Source: an uncultured Fusobacterium sp. (lineage in GTDB: Bacteria; Fusobacteriota; Fusobacteriia; Fusobacteriales; Fusobacteriaceae). Taken from it: a stretch of 36,751 nt of DNA. The notes beneath the pieces are model-generated. The model made no database searches. It was not told the DNA's origin and worked only from the letters and a program-made list of their open reading frames with translations. The position numbers and the translations under genes were made by a program. Position 1 is the stretch's first letter. Each line of letters starts with the position of its first letter. The DNA is taken from positions 1 through 36,751 of the forward strand of contig NZ_CAJKIS010000024.1 of assembly GCF_905200055.1 (NCBI RefSeq). The letters are read 5' to 3'. Of this stretch, positions 32,911 through 36,751 are shown one piece after another.

Positions 32911-34545
32911 ATGAAAGTAGTAATTGTTGGTGGAGTAGCTGCTGGAACTAAAGTTGCTGCAAAATTAAAAAGAGAAAATCGTGATCACGAAGTGATTATT
33001 TTAACTAAAAGTAAAGAAATATCTTATGCTGGATGTGGATTACCATATTATGTAGGAAATATTATAAAAGATAAAGCTCAACTTATTGTTAATACACCAG
33101 AAAAATTTTCAAAATTAACAGGAGCACAAGTTTTTACAGAAACTGAAGTAGTTGGACTAGATAGAGAAAATAAAAGTGTTAAAGCTATAGATTTAAAAAC
33201 AAATGAGGAAGTAACATTCTCATATGATAAATTAGTAATTGCTACTGGAGCAAGTCCAGTAAAACCACCTATTGAAGGAATAGATCTTCCAGGAGTGTAT
33301 TTTATGAGAACTCCAGAGGATGCTATTAATTTAAGAGCTGATATTGAAGCTGGAAAAATTAAAAGAGCTGCTGTTATTGGAGCTGGATATATAGGACTAG
33401 AAGTAGCAGAAAATATGGCTCTTCAAGGAGTAAAAGTATCTGTTATTGAAATGGCTCCAAATATTCTTACAGGATTTGACAAAGAATTTGCTGAATATGC
33501 TGAAAATAAACTTGCTGATCATGGAATAATGGCATTCACAGGAACAAAATTAGAAGCTATTCTTGGAGAAGGAAAAGTAGAAAAAATTCAAACATCTAGA
33601 AGAGCAATGAAAGTTGATGCTGTAATTATGTCTGTTGGAATTCGTCCTAACACAGCTTTCTTAGCTGATACTGGTATTGAATTAATGCCTAATGGAGCTG
33701 TAAAAGTAAATGAATATTTTGAAACAAATGATGCTAACATCTACTCTGCTGGAGACTGTGCAATGGTTAAAAATATTCTAACTGGAGCACCTACTTGGTC
33801 ACCAATGGGATCTTCTGCAAATATAGAAGGACGTATTTTAGCTCAAAATATCAATGGAAAAAGAATAGCTTATAGAGGAGTTGTAGGAACTGCTGTTGCA
33901 AAACTTCTTCCTAATTTAAATGTAGGTAGAACAGGACTTACTGAAGTTGCTGCTAAAGAAGCTGGATTTAATCCTATCAGTGTTGTTACTGTTGTAGATG
34001 ATAAAGCTCACTACTATGCTGGAGCATCAAACTTTATGATAAAACTTATAGTTGATAGAGATAGCTTAAAAGTTTTAGGAGTACAAGTAATTGGAGCTGG
34101 AGCAGTGGATAAAGTTGTAGATGTAGTTGTAACTGCAATGTCTATGGGAGCTACTCTTCACAACTTAGAAGATTTAGATCTTGCATATGCACCACCATTC
34201 TCAACTGCAATTCATCCATTAGTACATACAGTTAATGTATTATTTAATAAAATAAACGGAAACTATGAAACAATAACTCCAGCAGAATATGCTGCAGGTG
34301 CTGATGAAGGATACAAAGTTATTGATGCTTGTTTAGTTCCATCTATTGAAGGAGCTCCATATGTTGATCTACCAACTGTAAATGGACCTTTAGATGGATA
34401 TGCTAAAGATGATAAAATTCTTTTAATCTGTAACAAAGGTAAAAGAGCTTATATGGTTCAAAACCGTCTAAAATACTATGGACACACAAATGTTAAAGTA
34501 TTAGAAGGTGGAAATCTATTTAATACAATTAAAGAAAATAATTAA
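32911..34545 (+). CDS. CoA-disulfide reductase-type flavoprotein with C-terminal rhodanese domain
   Basis: This 544-residue FAD/NAD(P)H oxidoreductase of the CoADR/Npsr group likely reduces CoA-disulfide, CoA-persulfide or polysulfide. It has a FAD fold (VIVGGVAAGTKVAAKL), active-site Cys42 in SYAGCGLPYY, an NAD(P)H fold (VIGAGYIGLEVAENMALQG), and the FAD-binding motif IYSAGDCAMV. Residues after about 460 are a rhodanese-like domain with active Cys507 in ICNKGKRAYM, but its N-terminal part is short. The ATG at 32911 follows GAGGGGG. Next to it is a sulfite-reductase-like gene at 57 bases' distance, and the pair is probably one operon, as no terminator lies between. Confidence 0.9.
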   Translation: MKVVIVGGVAAGTKVAAKLKRENRDHEVIILTKSKEISYAGCGLPYYVGNIIKDKAQLIVNTPEKFSKLTGAQVFTETEVVGLDRENKSVKAIDLKTNEEVTFSYDKLVIATGASPVKPPIEGIDLPGVYFMRTPEDAINLRADIEAGKIKRAAVIGAGYIGLEVAENMALQGVKVSVIEMAPNILTGFDKEFAEYAENKLADHGIMAFTGTKLEAILGEGKVEKIQTSRRAMKVDAVIMSVGIRPNTAFLADTGIELMPNGAVKVNEYFETNDANIYSAGDCAMVKNILTGAPTWSPMGSSANIEGRILAQNINGKRIAYRGVVGTAVAKLLPNLNVGRTGLTEVAAKEAGFNPISVVTVVDDKAHYYAGASNFMIKLIVDRDSLKVLGVQVIGAGAVDKVVDVVVTAMSMGATLHNLEDLDLAYAPPFSTAIHPLVHTVNVLFNKINGNYETITPAEYAAGADEGYKVIDACLVPSIEGAPYVDLPTVNGPLDGYAKDDKILLICNKGKRAYMVQNRLKYYGHTNVKVLEGGNLFNTIKENN

Positions 34546-34602
34546 AAAATAATTAGTTAGTTAAGTTAAAATAAATTAAGGAATACAAGGGAGGATTATC
34601 TT

Positions 34603-35547
34603 ATGGCAATTGATGCTGCTGAAATCAAAAGAGTAAAAGCAATGGGATTTTTACACAACAAAGGAACTGAAAATTTTTCAGTTAGAGTAATCACTAAAAT
34701 GGGAGCTATTTCTGCTGAACAAAATAGAGTTATCTCTGAAGTTGCAGAAAAATATGGAAATGGAAAGGTAACTTTCACATCTAGACTTACAGTTGAACTT
34801 CCAGGAGTTCACTTTGATAATATTGAAGCTGTTAGAGCTCACTTAGCAACTGTTGATCTAATGACAGGAGGAACAGGTTCTAAAGTTAGACCAGTAGTAG
34901 CTTGTAAAGGAACTGTATGTAACTATGGACTTCAAGATACTCAAGCTTTAGGAGAGGAGATTCACGAAAGATTTTTCAATGGATACAGTGGAGTTAGATT
35001 ACCTCACAAATTTAAAATCGCAGTTGGAGGATGTCCTAACAACTGTGTAAAACCTGACTTAAATGACTTAGGTATCATTGGACAATATGTACCTAACTAT
35101 GATTCTGATCTATGTAGTGGATGTAAAAAATGTGCTATTGAAACAGTATGTCCTATGAAAGCTGCAAAAGTAGTAGATGGTGTTCTAGAAATTGATAAAG
35201 AACTTTGCAACAACTGTGGACTTTGTGTTGGAAAATGTCACTTTGATGCTATTGAAGATGGTGTAAAAGGATTTAAAATCTATATCGGTGGAAGATGGGG
35301 AAAATTAACAGCTCACGGAATTCCTTTAAGAAAAGTATTTACAACTAAAGAAGAAGCTTTTGATGTTATTGAAAAAGCAATCCTTCTATTTAGAGAACAA
35401 GGAAAAACTGGAGAAAGATTTTCAACTACAATTGAAAGAATCGGATTTGAAAATGTAGAAGCTCAATTACTAGGAAATGAATTACTAGAAAGAAAACAAG
35501 AAATTTTAGATGCTCAACTACACTTAGTTGGTGGAGCTACTTGTTAA
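34603..35547 (+). CDS. Small sirohaem-type sulfite/nitrite reductase with two 4Fe-4S ferredoxin clusters
   Basis: This 314-residue soluble protein has a nitrite/sulfite-reductase half and a ferredoxin insert. A ferredoxin-like half-domain comes first, with TSRLTVEL (a likely sirohaem-contact Arg). The sirohaem/4Fe-4S ligands are C101-x4-C106 and C144-x3-C148 (VACKGTVCNYG, GGCPNNCVK). Two ferredoxin clusters follow at C171/174/177/183 and C202/205/208/212. This resembles AsrC or the small sulfite reductases of anaerobes; the first pair is Cx4C, where the classical sirohaem proteins have Cx5C. Neither AsrA nor AsrB is present, so the electron donor is unknown, and the preceding flavoprotein is a candidate. 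The ATG at 34603 follows GGGAGG. Substrate (sulfite versus nitrite) is inference from neighbours. Confidence 0.85.
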   Translation: MAIDAAEIKRVKAMGFLHNKGTENFSVRVITKMGAISAEQNRVISEVAEKYGNGKVTFTSRLTVELPGVHFDNIEAVRAHLATVDLMTGGTGSKVRPVVACKGTVCNYGLQDTQALGEEIHERFFNGYSGVRLPHKFKIAVGGCPNNCVKPDLNDLGIIGQYVPNYDSDLCSGCKKCAIETVCPMKAAKVVDGVLEIDKELCNNCGLCVGKCHFDAIEDGVKGFKIYIGGRWGKLTAHGIPLRKVFTTKEEAFDVIEKAILLFREQGKTGERFSTTIERIGFENVEAQLLGNELLERKQEILDAQLHLVGGATC

Positions 35548-35566
35548 TCTTATAGAAACCCTCATT

Positions 35567-35603
35567 AACTGCTGAGAATATATTTTTTCTCAGCAGTTTT
35601 TTT
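35567..35603 (+). terminator. Rho-independent terminator after the sulfite reductase-like gene
   Basis: AACTGCTGAGAA (35567-35578) pairs over 12 bases with TTCTCAGCAGTT (35587-35598), followed by T to 35603. The YeiH gene beyond starts 48 bases later, so it may depend on its own promoter or read-through. Confidence 0.92.
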
Positions 35604-35650
35604 ATCTAAAAAAATGAACTAAAGAATAAATTTAAAGGGAGAGAATTATT

Positions 35651-36685
35651 TTGAACAAAAAATATATTGGAATAATCACATGTTTAATTTTAGCTGTTAT
35701 AGCTACAAAACTTGGAAAACTGCAACATTGGGTAGGAGCTCCTATGATTGGACTTCTTCTTGGTATAACTATATTAAACTTAATGCCTTCTATTGATAAA
35801 GATTTTAAAGCTGGAACTACTTTTGCTGGAAAAAAATTCCTTAATATTGGTATTATCTTAGCTGGAGGAACTCTTAACTTTGCTGAAGTTGTTGGATACG
35901 GAGCTAAAGCTCTTCCACTTATCATTGCTAATATCTGCATCTCATTTGGAGTAGCATATTTTGTTGGAAAGAGACTAGGTGTTACTAAAAATACAAGTAC
36001 TCTAGTTGGAGGAGGAACTTGTATTTGTGGAGGAACTGCAATTGCAACTTTAGCAGGAATTATTAAAGCTAAAGAAGAAGAGATTGCCTATGCAATGACT
36101 GCTATTTTCCTATTTGATATCTTAGCTGCTTTAACATACCCATACTTAGCAACATATTTAGGACTTTCTCTTAACCAATTTGGATTCTTAGCTGGATGTG
36201 CTATTAACGATACATCAAGTGTTGCTGCTGCTGAAGCTACTTATAGTGCTCTTCATGCTTTAGATTTAAATCTTGCTATCACAGTAAAATTAACAAGAAC
36301 AACTATGCTTATAGCTCTTGCCGTTATCTTTACAATATTAATGGTTAAAGAGGAATCTAAAAATAATGCAGGAACAGGAAGTCAAACTTCTATAGCTAAA
36401 ACTGTAGCAAAAGTTTTCCCAATGTTTATTCTTTGGTTCTTAGTTATGGCTCTACTAAATACTTTCGGACTATTTGGAAAAGATATGTTAAATATCAGTA
36501 AATACCTAAAAACTGGATATAAATTCTTTGTAACAGCTGCATTAGCTGGAGTAGGATTTAAAATAAAATTTGCTGATCTATTTACTAAAGGTATGAAGCC
36601 TATCATTCTTGGTGGATGTACTTGGATATGTATAGCAAGTTGTACTATGATATTTATCCATGTATTTGCATCTTATGTAGGATAA
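35651..36685 (+). CDS. YeiH/UPF0324 family putative sulfur-anion transporter
   Basis: This 344-residue inner-membrane protein with about ten helices belongs to the UPF0324 (Cons_hypoth698, YeiH) family. Family members are annotated as putative sulfate exporters and are often linked to sulfur oxyanion or sulfonate use. The conserved Gly-rich motif TLVGGGTCICGGTAIATLAG lies near 117-136, and GCAINDTSSVAAAEATY follows. The start is TTG 35651 with GGGAGAG at 35638-35644. It is close downstream of the sulfite-reductase-like gene, beyond a terminator. Export or uptake of sulfite is the natural hypothesis, but transport has not been shown for most members. Confidence 0.85.
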   Translation: MNKKYIGIITCLILAVIATKLGKLQHWVGAPMIGLLLGITILNLMPSIDKDFKAGTTFAGKKFLNIGIILAGGTLNFAEVVGYGAKALPLIIANICISFGVAYFVGKRLGVTKNTSTLVGGGTCICGGTAIATLAGIIKAKEEEIAYAMTAIFLFDILAALTYPYLATYLGLSLNQFGFLAGCAINDTSSVAAAEATYSALHALDLNLAITVKLTRTTMLIALAVIFTILMVKEESKNNAGTGSQTSIAKTVAKVFPMFILWFLVMALLNTFGLFGKDMLNISKYLKTGYKFFVTAALAGVGFKIKFADLFTKGMKPIILGGCTWICIASCTMIFIHVFASYVG

Positions 36686-36751
36686 TTTCAAAACTTGGGG
36701 CTGTTGCATTTTTTAATAGCTCACATAAAAAGTGCTGAAAAGAATTTTTTC
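36686..36751. other. Non-coding window end with a possible hairpin or IS end
   Basis: The last 66 bases hold GGGGCTGTTGCA followed by a T-run. This sequence type occurs at some insertion-sequence ends and in terminators. The complementary arm is not within the window, so I cannot decide. Confidence 0.2.

Noticed and set aside
1..36751. CRISPR array, tRNA or rRNA genes
   Set aside because: No regularly spaced direct repeats, cloverleaf or rRNA-like stretches were found by reading.

Overview
The window is a low-GC, gene-dense bacterial chromosome segment that most resembles Fusobacterium. The evidence is very A/T-rich codon use, Gram-negative envelope genes (RND pump with lipoprotein adaptor, RseC-like protein) beside Firmicute-like proteins, many TTG/GTG starts with strong AGGAGG ribosome sites, and short symmetrical terminators between convergent genes. 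Genus is an inference; I cannot assign a species. There is no phage, CRISPR array, tRNA or rRNA.

Layout. 1-5650: a Na+/phosphate cotransporter on the minus strand, then potABC (polyamine ABC transporter without an adjacent potD) and a lipoprotein cyclophilin. 5654-7763: an exported L,D-transpeptidase-like protein on the minus strand and a solitary OLD-type ATPase/TOPRIM protein. 7934-12877: an RND efflux operon (adaptor, permease, MerR regulator). 12920-14293: a minus-strand pair (DUF1877 protein, TPR protein). 14427-15566: an M20 amidohydrolase, followed by a structured, gene-free 400-base region with a terminal inverted repeat. 15969-17111: a minus-strand pair, a winged-helix plus apparently inactivated GIY-YIG-like protein and an RseC-like membrane protein. 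17260-22761: a tight six-gene operon (membrane/coiled-coil protein, maf, mreB, exported protein of unknown function, scpB, rluB). 22762-23060: a gene-less IS200/IS605-like remnant inserted exactly between rluB and gatCAB. 23097-26359: gatCAB. 26483-28146: UPF0210 (PFL) and ACT-domain proteins on the minus strand. 28383-28470: a candidate small RNA. 28536-30970: a DUF4438 protein, then a ComM-type ATPase on the minus strand. 31134-32596: mntP and a LysR regulator. 32911-36685: a sulfur-redox group (CoA-disulfide-reductase/rhodanese flavoprotein, small sirohaem-type sulfite reductase with two ferredoxin clusters, YeiH-type transporter).

Working together. The right end reads as a module for reducing or disposing of persulfide, sulfite or related sulfur compounds, with a LysR regulator next door. 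The central operon links cell shape (MreB), division-linked nucleotide hydrolysis (Maf), chromosome condensation (ScpB) and ribosome modification (RluB). The least explained items are the IS605-like remnant that appears to supply the stop codon of rluB and perhaps the promoter of gatCAB, the candidate sRNA with a C-rich loop, the inverted-repeat element after the amidohydrolase, and the degenerate GIY-YIG protein.
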